From: Actinophytocola sp.
Lineage (GTDB): Bacteria; Actinomycetota; Actinomycetes; Mycobacteriales; Pseudonocardiaceae
Direction: 5' to 3'
Assembly: GCA_009377475.1 (NCBI GenBank)
Contig: WHTY01000033.1
Location: forward strand, 1 to 41,868
DNA: 41,868 nt
Position numbers and translations under genes: made by a program
Notes under the pieces: generated by a model
The model's database searches: none
What the model was told of the DNA's origin: nothing
The model's input: only the letters and a program-made list of their open reading frames with translations
In this document: piece after piece, positions 16,310 through 23,368 of the stretch
Layout of the letters: every line of letters begins with the position of its first letter
Numbering within the stretch: position 1 is the stretch's first letter

Positions 16310-16975
16310 TTACGGTGCGGACGAGCTGTCCGACTCGTCCGTCAGCTTCTCGATCACCTCGGCACGAACCTCACGCAGCGCGGGGTGCCGCAGGTCTACG
16401 ACGTGGACGTCGTGCCAGCGGTGGAACCCGATGCGTTCCAGCATCTGTCCGATGCGGACGCTGGCGAGCTCGGCGCTGATGCGGTCGGGCGACTCGTGCA
16501 CGAAGTCGAGCGCGGACACTCGGCACACCGCGAGCCGCGCGCCGGGCGCGAGCGTGCGCAGCGCACCCGCGATGAGCGCCGCGCCGAGGCCGCGACCGCG
16601 CCACGGCTCGGCCAGCCACATGCCGCGCAGAATGATCATCCGAGGCGTGCCCTCCGTGATCAGGTCATCGAGTTCCGGGTGAAGCACGCCCTGTCTGGGA
16701 TCAATGACGGTTTCTGCGATGAAGTCCAACGTCCAGTCATCGACGTCGACGGCATCAAGAAGGTTCGTTTCCTGCCGCAGATCGGCGATGACCAGCGACA
16801 GGTCGCCGACATGCCCGAGATCCTCCGGACAATCCGCGAACTCCCAGACGTCCGCCGAGACGTGCCAGCGTTCCGGAACGTGATCCTCGTCGTCGATCTG
16901 CCACCACAAGCGGCAATGGGAGAAAGTCAGCGAAATCGACAACGGATTCGCCGGAAGCTCATTCACCCCAGACAC
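16310..16975 (-). CDS. GNAT family N-acetyltransferase
   Basis: About 221 residues from GTG 16975, with GGGAG nine bases upstream. The acetyl-CoA binding signature is MWLAEPWRGRGLGAALI (motif A), followed by LAVCRVSALDF and the C-terminal strand IGFHRWHDVHVVDL. The N-terminal half (residues 1-110) is not typical and contains WWQIDDEDHVPERWHV and an acidic stretch, perhaps a substrate domain. The substrate is unknown. It is the second gene of a minus-strand operon, 32 bases after the hypothetical gene at 17008, divergent from the XRE regulator. Confidence 0.8.
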   Translation of the reverse strand: MSGVNELPANPLSISLTFSHCRLWWQIDDEDHVPERWHVSADVWEFADCPEDLGHVGDLSLVIADLRQETNLLDAVDVDDWTLDFIAETVIDPRQGVLHPELDDLITEGTPRMIILRGMWLAEPWRGRGLGAALIAGALRTLAPGARLAVCRVSALDFVHESPDRISAELASVRIGQMLERIGFHRWHDVHVVDLRHPALREVRAEVIEKLTDESDSSSAP

Positions 16976-17007
16976 AACGCGTTTCTCCCTCCTCACCGGC
17001 GAAATCG

Positions 17008-17346
17008 TCAGGAATCGCCCGGCCTCCCAATAAGATGATTCGCGATAATCTCGCGCGTCCGGCACGGCGCGGGCTGGGCACAGGCGCGGCAGGTGCCGTG
17101 GTCGGCGCGGTGGTCGGCGTAAACGGTGCCAAGCGCCTCGCTCAGCGCCCGCAGCACCGCCGGTGTTCGCTCCAGAAATTCGGCCAGCGCGGAATCGTGC
17201 AGCACGGCCGCAACGCGTCCTCGACGTCGCGCGGTAATGGCGCCGTCGTCCTCGGACGATATTGCCAAGGGGTCGTCGCTCACCAACCGCGCCAGCGTTT
17301 GCGCTTGGGACAAGCGCGCGTAGACATCAGCTGAGTATGGTGACAT
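17008..17346 (-). CDS. Hypothetical protein with Cys-rich C-terminal patch
   Basis: A 112-residue protein beginning MSPYSADVYARLSQAQTLAR. The middle is helical (AAVLHDSALAEFLERTPAVL) and residues about 82-98 carry three cysteines (HGTCRACAQPAPCRTRE), which may hold zinc. Proteins with the HRADHGxCRxCxxPAPC signature are common in Pseudonocardiales but have no assigned role. ATG 17346 lies just downstream of an AT-rich divergent promoter. It is co-oriented with the GNAT gene, probably co-transcribed. Confidence 0.6.
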   Translation of the reverse strand: MSPYSADVYARLSQAQTLARLVSDDPLAISSEDDGAITARRRGRVAAVLHDSALAEFLERTPAVLRALSEALGTVYADHRADHGTCRACAQPAPCRTREIIANHLIGRPGDS

Positions 17347-17430
17347 CCAGCGGACTGTATCATATTTAATACAAACTGTCTCGTTTTAAGTACAGAAGCG
17401 AGGTTAATAATCTACTAAGCTTTGTTCTCG
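17347..17430. promoter_or_regulatory. AT-rich divergent promoter region
   Basis: The 84 bases between the hypothetical gene and the XRE gene are much richer in A/T than their surroundings. They contain GTATCATATTTAATAC (17357-17372), with inverted outer tetranucleotides, and an outer pair CTGTA/TACAG. It probably holds both promoters and the XRE operator. No Shine-Dalgarno sequence precedes the XRE start. Confidence 0.45.
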
Positions 17431-17685
17431 ATGATCGAGAACGAGGGCGACGACCTGGATCAGTTGCATTGGCTGCGATTGCGCGCGATTGGCGACCGCA
17501 TTCGCACGAAACGACGTGAGCAAGACCTCACCCAAGAGGACGTGGCCTACCGCGCGGAAATGAGCCGACCGCAGCTGTCGAACCTGGAACACAACGGCAA
17601 GAACATGACCCTCACGACGTTGTTCCGCATCGCTGACGTTCTCGGCGTCCATCCGGCGGATCTCATCGACGACCGGGATCGCTGA
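17431..17685 (+). CDS. XRE-family helix-turn-helix regulator
   Basis: An 84-residue protein consisting of one HTH_3 domain: IGDRIRTKRREQDLTQEDVA, then YRAEMSRPQLSNLEHNGK as the recognition helix and LTTLFRIADVLGVHPADLI as the last helices. ATG 17431 is the plausible start; there is no ribosome binding site, so the mRNA may be leaderless. It is divergent from a hypothetical-GNAT pair and most likely controls that pair and itself through the AT-rich gap. Confidence 0.85.
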   Translation: MIENEGDDLDQLHWLRLRAIGDRIRTKRREQDLTQEDVAYRAEMSRPQLSNLEHNGKNMTLTTLFRIADVLGVHPADLIDDRDR

Positions 17686-17806
17686 CCGCGTACCGACAGC
17701 GGCAGCACCTGCTCGACCCGGCCGTCAGTGCGTCACGGACGCGCGGGCGATGATGTTGCGACGACCGCTGCACAACGCTGGGGCGCGCCGCAGTACTGTA
17801 CGCGTC

Positions 17807-18322
17807 ATGCGTCTTGTCACGATCTTGCTCACCGCCGCGACGACGGTCGCGCTGGCCGCCTGCGGTTCGTCGACGGAGGGGCAGTCCGCGCCCACGACGT
17901 CAGCGGCACCGCAGCCGTGCACGGCGGAGGACTTCACCGTGGCGGGTGAACAGGACGCGGCCCCGGAGGTCACCGTTCCGGATGGCTGCACGGCACCGAC
18001 TGAGCTGCTGATCGAAGACGTCGAGGCGGGCAAGGGCGCCAAGGTGAAGACAGGCGACACCGCCGAGGTGCACTATCACCTGGTCGCGTTCTCGGACGGC
18101 AGCAAGCTCGACTCGTCGTGGGACCGTGGGCAGAGTTTCCCGGTGGAGAACGTCGGGAACGCACCGGTGATCGAGGGCTGGAACAAGGGCCTGCTCGGCA
18201 TGCAGGAAGGCACGCGTCGCCTGCTGGTCGTGCCGCCGGACCTGGGCTACGGCACGAACCCCGGCCACCAACTCGCGGAAGAGACGCTGGTGTTCGTGAT
18301 CGACGCGGTGAAGATCAGCTAG
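17807..18322 (+). CDS. FKBP-type peptidyl-prolyl isomerase lipoprotein
   Basis: A 171-residue protein with a lipoprotein signal (RLVTILLTAATTVALAACGS; acylated cysteine about residue 19), a Thr/Ser/Ala linker and one FKBP domain (residues about 75-171). FKBP landmarks include VKTGDTAEVHYHLVAFSDGS, FPVENVGNAPVIEGWNKGLL and GMQEGTRRLLVVPPDLGYG. It should catalyse prolyl isomerisation on proteins outside the membrane. TACTGT (17794-17799) lies seven bases before the ATG, consistent with leaderless transcription, and no ribosome binding site is seen. Confidence 0.9.
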   Translation: MRLVTILLTAATTVALAACGSSTEGQSAPTTSAAPQPCTAEDFTVAGEQDAAPEVTVPDGCTAPTELLIEDVEAGKGAKVKTGDTAEVHYHLVAFSDGSKLDSSWDRGQSFPVENVGNAPVIEGWNKGLLGMQEGTRRLLVVPPDLGYGTNPGHQLAEETLVFVIDAVKIS

Positions 18323-18351
18323 TCCCGACTCCTGATCACAGGTTGTCCGCG

Positions 18352-18915
18352 TCACCGATCCAGCTTCCGAATCACCCTCGCGGGGTTGCCAGCTGCCAGG
18401 ACGCCGTCCGGCAGGTCGCGCGTGACCACGCTGCCCGCGCCGACGACGGTGTTCGCTCCCACGGTCACCCCAGCGCACACGATGACGCCGCCACCGAGCC
18501 ATGCGTTGTCGCCGATCGCGATCGGCTCCGCTCGTTCCCACCGTTGCCGCCGCAGTTCGTGCTCGTCCATCGGATGCAACGCGGTCAGCAGTTGCGCCCG
18601 TGGCCCGATCGACACGTCGTCACCGATCGTGATCCGCGCGCAGTCCAGCAAGATCGCGTCGTAGTTCACGAAGCTGTTAGCGCCCATGCGAACGAGGTAG
18701 CCGTAGTCGCATTGCAGGCGTGGCATGCTCCACGATCCCTCGCCGAGCTCGCCCAACAGCTCACGCAGGATGGCGTTGCGTTCGTCCGTCGCGTCCGCCG
18801 TCGTGGCGTTGAACCGGTCGAGCAGCTCCTGGCATCGACGTCGTTCAGCGACCAGAACCGGATCACTGTCCTGGTACCACTCGCCGCGCAGCATCCTGTC
18901 GCGCTGATCACTCAT
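18352..18915 (-). CDS. Sugar O-acetyltransferase, maltose/galactoside type (LbH hexapeptide)
   Basis: About 187 residues. The N-terminal maltose O-acetyltransferase helix pair (SDQRDRMLRGEWYQDSDP) is followed by the left-handed beta-helix with hexapeptide repeats (ITIGDDVSIGPRAQLLTA, then PIAIGDNAWLGGGVIVCAGV and VTVGANTVVGAGSVV). The catalytic histidine is in LLTALHPMDEHELR. The C-terminus VLAAGNPARVIRKL is typical. It transfers acetyl from acetyl-CoA to a sugar hydroxyl. ATG 18915 is preferred over the longer frame to 18960, since homologues start near MSDQRDRML. Confidence 0.88.
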   Translation of the reverse strand: MSDQRDRMLRGEWYQDSDPVLVAERRRCQELLDRFNATTADATDERNAILRELLGELGEGSWSMPRLQCDYGYLVRMGANSFVNYDAILLDCARITIGDDVSIGPRAQLLTALHPMDEHELRRQRWERAEPIAIGDNAWLGGGVIVCAGVTVGANTVVGAGSVVTRDLPDGVLAAGNPARVIRKLDR

Positions 18916-18978
18916 ACGCCGGATCATGTCAGCCACGCACCCGGCCCGGTCGGCACCCACGCGACGTGCGCCCTTGCG

Positions 18979-19443
18979 CTACTCCGACGGCTCCAGGACG
19001 ACGACCGCGGTTTCCCGGGGCCGCCGCGCCGCGAAAGCGTCGAGGTCCTTGTCCAGTTCCTGCCACCGGGCCCAGAGCCGGGCCCGTTCCTCACCGCTGG
19101 CCGCGCGCGCCCGGACGCGGCGTCGGCCGCTGGACAACTCGACGGTGGCGTCCGGATTGGCTTGCAGGTTCAGCCACCACGCTGGTTCGGGCGCCGCCCA
19201 GCCGTTCATCGCGAGCGTGACCAGGTTCGGACCGTCCTGCAGGTAGCCGAGCATCACACTGCGTTCCTCGCCGGTTCGACGTCCGACGGTGGCGAGGCGC
19301 ATGGTGCCCCACCGATTCGCCTTCGCCGACCAGAGACCGACGCGACCGCGCGTCACGCGGTACACCGCCCGATGTGCCTGCCAGGCCAAGCGAATCACCC
19401 ATCGCGGCGGAAGCCGTGCGGATCGCTGTCGGTCGTGGGACAT
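18979..19443 (-). CDS. Ddn-type deazaflavin/F420-dependent nitroreductase family protein
   Basis: About 154 residues of the DUF385/Ddn family: MRLATVGRRTGEERSVMLGY, NLVTLAMNGWAAPEPAWWLN, LQANPDATVEL. In mycobacteria this fold binds coenzyme F420H2 and reduces quinones or nitroimidazoles. The Arg/Lys-rich N-terminus (RLPPRWVIRLAWQAHRAVYR) can associate with the membrane. ATG 19443 follows GAGGG; the reading frame continues upstream to 19491 without better evidence. Cofactor (F420 or flavin) is inferred from the family. Confidence 0.85.
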   Translation of the reverse strand: MSHDRQRSARLPPRWVIRLAWQAHRAVYRVTRGRVGLWSAKANRWGTMRLATVGRRTGEERSVMLGYLQDGPNLVTLAMNGWAAPEPAWWLNLQANPDATVELSSGRRRVRARAASGEERARLWARWQELDKDLDAFAARRPRETAVVVLEPSE

Positions 19444-19556
19444 GGCACCCTCGCTGCACTCAGTCGCTTGACCATAGCCCTCGCCTGACACGCGCAGCAG
19501 CAGCCATTCGTCCTAATCGACGCAAACGACGCCCGACCACCACGCAGTAACAACAA

Positions 19557-19590
19557 GAAACCGCCCCGAGCTTTGCGCTGGGGCGGTTTC
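19557..19590 (-). terminator. Intrinsic terminator after tRNA-Phe
   Basis: An 11-bp perfect stem, GAAACCGCCCC (19557-19567) with its reverse complement at 19580-19590, and a 12-base loop. On the minus strand it is followed by TTGTTGTT. It lies nine bases beyond the tRNA-Phe 3' end. Confidence 0.85.
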
Positions 19591-19598
19591 GCACTGGG

Positions 19599-19672
19599 TG
19601 GCCAGGGCCGGGATCGAACCGGCGACCTTTCGCTTTTCAGGCGAACGCTCGTACCAACTGAGCTACCTGGCC
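19599..19672 (-). tRNA. tRNA-Phe (GAA)
   Basis: On the minus strand the cloverleaf folds with acceptor GGCCAGG/CCTGGCC, D-loop AGTTGGTA, anticodon stem TTCGC/GCGAA enclosing the loop CTGAAAA (anticodon GAA) and T-loop GGTTCGATCC. CCA is not encoded. It is last in the Glu-Asp-Phe cluster. Confidence 0.97.
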
Positions 19673-19841
19673 TTCCGAGACACCACGATATCGCACAGGA
19701 TCCACCTCGGCCGCAGCAGGGTCCACGGCAACGAACACCGGCAACGAGCACCGGACCATCCCGAAAACTCGCCCGAGCAGGAAGGAATCCGCGCACGGTA
19801 AGCGCACCGCCACCCGCGCTCCGCGTGCCCACACACGCAAA

Positions 19842-19869
19842 CAGCGGGTCCGCCGAAGCGAACCCGCTG
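19842..19869 (-). terminator. Intrinsic terminator between tRNA-Asp and tRNA-Phe
   Basis: On the minus strand a 12-bp stem (CAGCGGGTTCGC paired with GCGGACCCGCTG, one G-U) closes a stable TTCG tetraloop and is followed by TTTG. It implies that tRNA-Phe has its own promoter or depends on read-through. Confidence 0.8.
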
Positions 19870-19879
19870 CAGAAAAAAG

Positions 19880-19953
19880 CGACCCTGACGGGACTTGAAC
19901 CCGCGACCTCCGCCGTGACAGGGCGGCGCGCTGACCATCTGCGCCACAGGGCC
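19880..19953 (-). tRNA. tRNA-Asp (GTC)
   Basis: Minus-strand cloverleaf with acceptor GGCCCTG/CAGGGTC, D-arm GCGCAGATGGTCAGCGC, anticodon stem CCGCC/GGCGG around CTGTCAC (anticodon GTC), T-loop GGTTCAAGTCC and discriminator G. It sits 13 bases downstream of tRNA-Glu, so the two are probably processed from one transcript. Confidence 0.97.
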
Positions 19954-19966
19954 ATGTTGTACTGCG

Positions 19967-20039
19967 TACTCCCAACGGGATTCGAACCCGCGTTGCCGCC
20001 TTGAAAGGGCGGAGTCCTAGGCCGCTGGACGATGGGAGC
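19967..20039 (-). tRNA. tRNA-Glu (TTC)
   Basis: Minus-strand cloverleaf with acceptor GCTCCCA/TGGGAGT, D-arm TCGTCCAGCGGCCTAGGA, anticodon stem CCGCC/GGCGG around CTTTCAA (anticodon TTC), T-loop GGTTCGAATCC and discriminator A. It is the first gene of the cluster. Confidence 0.97.
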
Positions 20040-20110
20040 CCGGCCGGTTCGGCGAACCGACCGACCGCGTCCCCAGAGCCATCGGAATGATTCCCTGGGA
20101 GCCACGATTA

Positions 20111-20140
20111 AGCATACGGTACCGCCTCAAGCCCGAAACA
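20111..20140 (-). promoter_or_regulatory. Putative promoter of the tRNA-Glu operon
   Basis: On the minus strand TGTTTC (20135-20140) and TATGCT (20111-20116) are 18 bases apart, about 70 bases before tRNA-Glu. The -10 is good; the -35 is weak. Confidence 0.4.
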
Positions 20141-20353
20141 ACCGGGGGGTGGTTCCTACTTTGCGCAGCTCAGCCGCGCCGCCCCGTTCCTCGTCACGAG
20201 AGTCACAGACTACGACACCCGAGTGACACCTGAGTATTGCTCAGGTAATCGATTGCCATGCTCACGCCGGAGTAGTACGGTCGTCCAAGTTGCCATCTAG
20301 GTGCGCGACCAGGGGGTGCGCATCTGGGTGGCGACAAATATGTCTGGACGTCC

Positions 20354-20602
20354 TCACCGCTGCACTGGCGGCACACCCTCGTCGTCCGGGATCAGGCCAA
20401 GCATGTCGAGCAGTTGCTCGCAGTCTTGCGTCCCGAACGCCCCGCTGGCGACGGCAATACGCGCGCGGCGCACCTGGTCTTCGGACACTCTCGAGGTTTC
20501 CGCGCCTCCTGACCGTTGCGAAGGCACATCACCCGGTCCGCGACCGGCCTCGGCGCCGTCGTACCGCATGAGGAACTCTCGGACTTCTAACGACCCACCC
20601 AC
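20354..20602 (-). CDS. Hypothetical actinobacterial protein (82 aa)
   Basis: GTG at 20602 has a strong GAGGAGG site five bases upstream. The 82-residue product begins MGGSLEVREFLMRYDGAEAG and ends with a helical region, RRARIAVASGAFGTQDCEQL then LDMLGLIPDDE, a pattern I recall from small conserved actinobacterial hypotheticals with an (A)DCxxLLxMLGL motif. No catalytic or membrane feature is seen. A 7-bp inverted repeat (ACCTGAG/CTCAGGT, 20228-20246) lies 108 bases downstream and could be its terminator. The stretch 20603-20870 upstream holds no gene I can support. Confidence 0.6.
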   Translation of the reverse strand: MGGSLEVREFLMRYDGAEAGRGPGDVPSQRSGGAETSRVSEDQVRRARIAVASGAFGTQDCEQLLDMLGLIPDDEGVPPVQR

Positions 20603-20870
20603 AGCGCCTCCTCACGCTAGACACGAACGGCAACCGCATGGCGGCGAGGCTAACCAGGTTGGGAGCATGACCACAGCCCCCCGCTGGGTGAACTATCCAT
20701 CACGGAACGTTGTAACGCCAGTTCGGCGCACATTCGACCCAATTCGGGTGAGGACAACTGAGCAAGCAGAAAGTAGCCGCGGGATGGCCGCGGCATGGCC
20801 GCGGCATGGCGACACGGCGGCATCTTTTTACCCCCAGCGGTCGCGACATCGCCAAGTTTCATGTAACAAT

Positions 20871-20955
20871 CGAGGTGCTGACACACCCCCGGTCAGCGCC
20901 TGTGGAGATCCCCTCCGGCCCCCGCGTTCCTCCCCCTGGCGCGGGGGCCTCTCCA
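20871..20955 (+). ncRNA. Candidate 6C small RNA
   Basis: Two hairpins with C-rich loops occur in tandem. Hairpin 1: AGGTGCTGAC and GTCAGCGCCT pair (one G-U) around a loop with five C. Hairpin 2: GGCCCCCGCG (20917-20926) and its exact reverse complement (20940-20949) enclose a 13-base loop with CCCCC. Two such stems with C-rich loops define the actinobacterial 6C RNA motif. A possible -10 (TAACAA, 20864-20869) would start transcription just at hairpin 1. Loops hold five rather than six consecutive C, so the call is probable. No coding frame competes here. Confidence 0.6.
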
Positions 20956-21053
20956 TGTCTGACACTTGTCTGAACCCTGTCTGAGGCGTCGCTGAGACGT
21001 CGTTCGCCGCTGCCACCGTAGCGACGTCGAGACCCTGTCGTTATCGTTGCCGC

Positions 21054-21386
21054 GTGGCCTTCCGATTCAACTCACGCAACTCGAAACAACGCGACACGGC
21101 GCCGGCTCCGCAGGCGGAAGAAACCGCCCCGGACACCGAGCTGGAGAGCTACCTCGCCGCGCTGGCGCCGGAGACCGGAACGGAGACGACCGACACCGGC
21201 AGGCGGTTCGGTGACGCCCAGGTGCTCCAGCTCCGGCTGAACCTCATCGCGATGGACGAACTCAAGCAGCTCGCCCAGGCGCGCCGGATCTCACCTCAGT
21301 CGCTCGCGCAGGAGTGGGTGCTTGAGCGGCTGTCGTGGGAAGCCAACGCCGCCGCGCAACGTCGTCAAGCGCACCCGTACCAGTAA
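21054..21386 (+). CDS. Ribbon-helix-helix-like small protein
   Basis: A 110-residue protein from GTG 21054. Residues 1-60 are polar and probably disordered (QRDTAPAPQAEETAPDTELE). Residues about 57-96 have the RHH pattern: strand VLQLRLNL, helix MDELKQLAQARRI, turn, helix SPQSLAQEWVLERLSWE. RHH proteins act as dimeric DNA binders or antitoxins, but no toxin gene is adjacent. No Shine-Dalgarno site is seen, so the mRNA may be leaderless. A strong terminator hairpin follows. Confidence 0.65.
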   Translation: MAFRFNSRNSKQRDTAPAPQAEETAPDTELESYLAALAPETGTETTDTGRRFGDAQVLQLRLNLIAMDELKQLAQARRISPQSLAQEWVLERLSWEANAAAQRRQAHPYQ

Positions 21387-21404
21387 CCCGGCAACACTGA
21401 CAGC

Positions 21405-21439
21405 AAAGGTCCCCGGCGGCACTGCCACCGGGGACCTTT
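21405..21439. terminator. Bidirectional terminator between convergent genes
   Basis: AAAGGTCCCCGG (21405-21416) and its exact reverse complement (21428-21439) form a 12-bp stem with an 11-base loop; A/T tracts at the stem base serve both strands. It separates the RHH-like gene from the convergent cold-shock gene. Confidence 0.88.
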
Positions 21440-21459
21440 ATGAGCTCAGTTCGCGCAGA

Positions 21460-21663
21460 TCAGATCGTGCGAACCTTCTGGGCCTGCGGCCCCTTCTGGC
21501 CCTGACCGACCTCGAACTCCACTCGCTGGTTCTCTTCAAGGGTGCGGAAGCCGCGGCCCTCGATCTCTGAGTAGTGCACGAAGACGTCGCCTTCGCCGCC
21601 GTCCTGCGCGATAAAGCCGAAGCCCTTCTCGGCGTTGAACCACTTCACAGTGCCTTGCGCCAC
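21460..21663 (-). CDS. cspA: Cold-shock protein, CspA family
   Basis: A 67-residue single cold-shock domain with RNP1 (KGFGFI) and RNP2 (VFVHY), beginning [17 protein letters not shown], the usual length. It is a nucleic-acid chaperone binding single-stranded RNA/DNA. GTG 21663 follows GAGGAG. A leader of about 77 bases with a small hairpin (GTGCCC/GGGCAT) separates it from the likely promoter, as in many cold-shock genes. Paralogues are common, so the exact orthologue is not certain. Confidence 0.95.
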   Translation of the reverse strand: MAQGTVKWFNAEKGFGFIAQDGGEGDVFVHYSEIEGRGFRTLEENQRVEFEVGQGQKGPQAQKVRTI

Positions 21664-21746
21664 CGTTTACTCCTCGTTACTGAATCCGCTTCGAATGCCC
21701 CGGAGGGCACCCGCGACCGTCCCGGGCGGTTCCAACGAGAGAGCTG

Positions 21747-21775
21747 AGCATACGCTCCAGCCCGCGTTAGAAGTT
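21747..21775 (-). promoter_or_regulatory. Putative promoter of the cold-shock gene
   Basis: TATGCT on the minus strand (21747-21752), with AACTTC 17 bases further upstream. It places the transcript start near 21740 and a leader of about 77 bases. The -35 is weak. The rest of 21664-21983 shows no gene. Confidence 0.4.
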
Positions 21776-21983
21776 CCGCGAGCGTGAAGCCACGACCACG
21801 CAAAACGACGGCCTGCGGGTCAGCCTACCCGGAACGCGCCGCTTCGGAACACCCTCAAGAAAATGCGCACACACGGGTCACCACGTATTGACTCTTGCCC
21901 CTTACCACCGTGCTCCCATTAGGGTGAACCAACACGTCTGAATGGGCGTATTCCACCGAGCCACAGTAAGGACGGGACAACGC

Positions 21984-22727
21984 GTGAGGCGGCACAACAC
22001 AACGGGCCCGCTACGAGCGGGTTGGGCGTTAAATTCCCTGTTCATCGCGTTGGTCCTCCCCATGGCACTGCTGGCGGGCGGCTGCGCGAGCGAGGTCGTC
22101 CCCGCCAGGTCGGCTACTCCCACCGCACTCACCGAGGGATTCCGCATCGTGCCGGAACCCGCATTTAATGCGTCCGGAGTTTCACCCGTTCAGCCCATAC
22201 GGATCATCGTGACCGACGGCACGTTGTTGTCCATATCCCTGCGGAACGACGAGGGCGCCGACGTCGCCGGCGAGCTATCCGACGACCAGCGCCAGTGGGT
22301 CGCCACCGAACCGCTCGGCTTCGACAGGCGCTACACCTGGAGCGGGACCGCGTTCGACGCCGAGGGCGAACGGTTCCCCATCGAGGGCTCCTTCCGGACC
22401 GTGAAGCCGGACACCGTCGTCAACGTCCAGCCGAACGTCGTCGACGGCGGCCTCTACCCCCGGACGGCCCCGATCATGCTGCGGTTCAGCGCGCCTGTCG
22501 GGGACAAAGCCGCCGTCGAGGACGCGGTGACGATCGACGTCGACCCGCGCACCGCGGGCGCGTGGTCCTGGAGCGACGACGACACCGTCGCCACCTGGCG
22601 TCCCGAACAGCGGTGGGAGCCGGACACGACCGTCCGACTGCTGGCGGACCTGTACGCGGTGCGGCTGGCCGAGGGCCACTACGGCGCGTCGGACGTAGAC
22701 ATCAGGTTCCGGATCACACCCGACTGA
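21984..22727 (+). CDS. Ig-like-domain lipoprotein related to L,D-transpeptidase N-terminal domains
   Basis: About 247 residues from GTG 21984. The signal peptide ends ALLAGGC (lipobox). Two Ig-like domains follow, as in actinobacterial Ldt proteins: domain A, about residues 50-140 (VSPVQPIRIIVTDGTLLSIS to RYTWSGTAFDAEG), and domain B, about 145-245 (PNVVDGGLYPRTAPIMLRFS, WSWSDDDTVATWRPEQRWEP, DVDIRFRITPD). In LdtMt2-like proteins a YkuD catalytic domain with HGT/SHGC motifs comes next; here the gene stops exactly at that boundary. It is therefore likely non-catalytic, a cell-wall-associated scaffold or decoy. It may be co-transcribed with the thioesterase that follows 39 bases later. Confidence 0.8.
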   Translation: MRRHNTTGPLRAGWALNSLFIALVLPMALLAGGCASEVVPARSATPTALTEGFRIVPEPAFNASGVSPVQPIRIIVTDGTLLSISLRNDEGADVAGELSDDQRQWVATEPLGFDRRYTWSGTAFDAEGERFPIEGSFRTVKPDTVVNVQPNVVDGGLYPRTAPIMLRFSAPVGDKAAVEDAVTIDVDPRTAGAWSWSDDDTVATWRPEQRWEPDTTVRLLADLYAVRLAEGHYGASDVDIRFRITPD

Positions 22728-22766
22728 ACCGAAATACCGTTCATGCCGGCGGCAAGCTAGCGTGGA

Positions 22767-23351
22767 GTGGTGAGTTACACCGCGCAACCCTGGCCGCCGA
22801 TCGAGACAGATCCCCCGGCGATCCACGAGAAGGCGCCCAGCCCGGGCACCAAGCTGCAGCCGCATTACACCGAGTGCTTCGGCTGCGGCGACGAGCAGCC
22901 GGGCGGGCTGCGGATGAGCACCGAGGTCGCCGAGTCGTACGTCATCAAGTCGACGTTCGACGTCACCCGCGAGCACCAGGGCGCGCCCGGCCTCGCCCAC
23001 GGCGGCCTGCTGGCCTGCGCGTTCGACGAGGCGCTCGGCACCGCCGTCGGCCAGTTGCTGCGCGAGCCAACCGTGACCGGCAAGCTCGAAACCGACTTCC
23101 GCCGTCCGGTTCCGGCCGGCTCGACGTTGTACATCCACGCGCACGTCGACGGCGTGAGCGGCCGCAAGGTCTACGCCAGCGCCAGCGGTCACCTCGACGC
23201 CGAGGACGGGCCGGTCGCCGTCAAGGCGCGGGCATTGTTCGTGATCGTCGGCATCGAGCACTTCACCGCGCACGGCGACGACGACGCGATGGACAAACTG
23301 CGCGGCAGCGCCAAAAAGGCCCAGCCGCAGCGCTGGGACATCAATCCCTAG
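22767..23351 (+). CDS. Hot-dog fold acyl-CoA thioesterase (PaaI/4HBT family)
   Basis: A 194-residue protein; the hot-dog domain is at about 60-165. HYTECFGCGDEQPGGLRMST is the Cys-containing N-terminal block typical of this actinobacterial subfamily, and the active-site region is LAHGGLLACAFDEALGTAVG, with the conserved HGG and Asp. It probably hydrolyses an acyl-CoA. GTG codons at 22767 and 22770 are both possible with GGAG upstream. It is 17 bases from the metallophosphoesterase gene, so they form an operon. Confidence 0.88.
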   Translation: MVSYTAQPWPPIETDPPAIHEKAPSPGTKLQPHYTECFGCGDEQPGGLRMSTEVAESYVIKSTFDVTREHQGAPGLAHGGLLACAFDEALGTAVGQLLREPTVTGKLETDFRRPVPAGSTLYIHAHVDGVSGRKVYASASGHLDAEDGPVAVKARALFVIVGIEHFTAHGDDDAMDKLRGSAKKAQPQRWDINP

Positions 23352-23368
23352 CACGAACGGAAGCGGCG

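Noticed and set aside
17008..17685. XRE plus neighbour as a toxin-antitoxin system
   Set aside because: The partners are divergent and the neighbour shows no HigB, RelE or HipA motif; GNAT toxins usually sit beside an RHH antitoxin in the same operon.
19599..20039. tRNA cluster as attachment site of an integrated element
   Set aside because: No integrase, excisionase or duplicated tRNA 3' end lies nearby; the tRNAs are intact and flanked by housekeeping genes.
20784..20805. Two 11-bp copies ATGGCCGCGGC as a regulatory array
   Set aside because: Only two full copies, GC-rich and simple; no gene-linked position. Probably chance or slippage.
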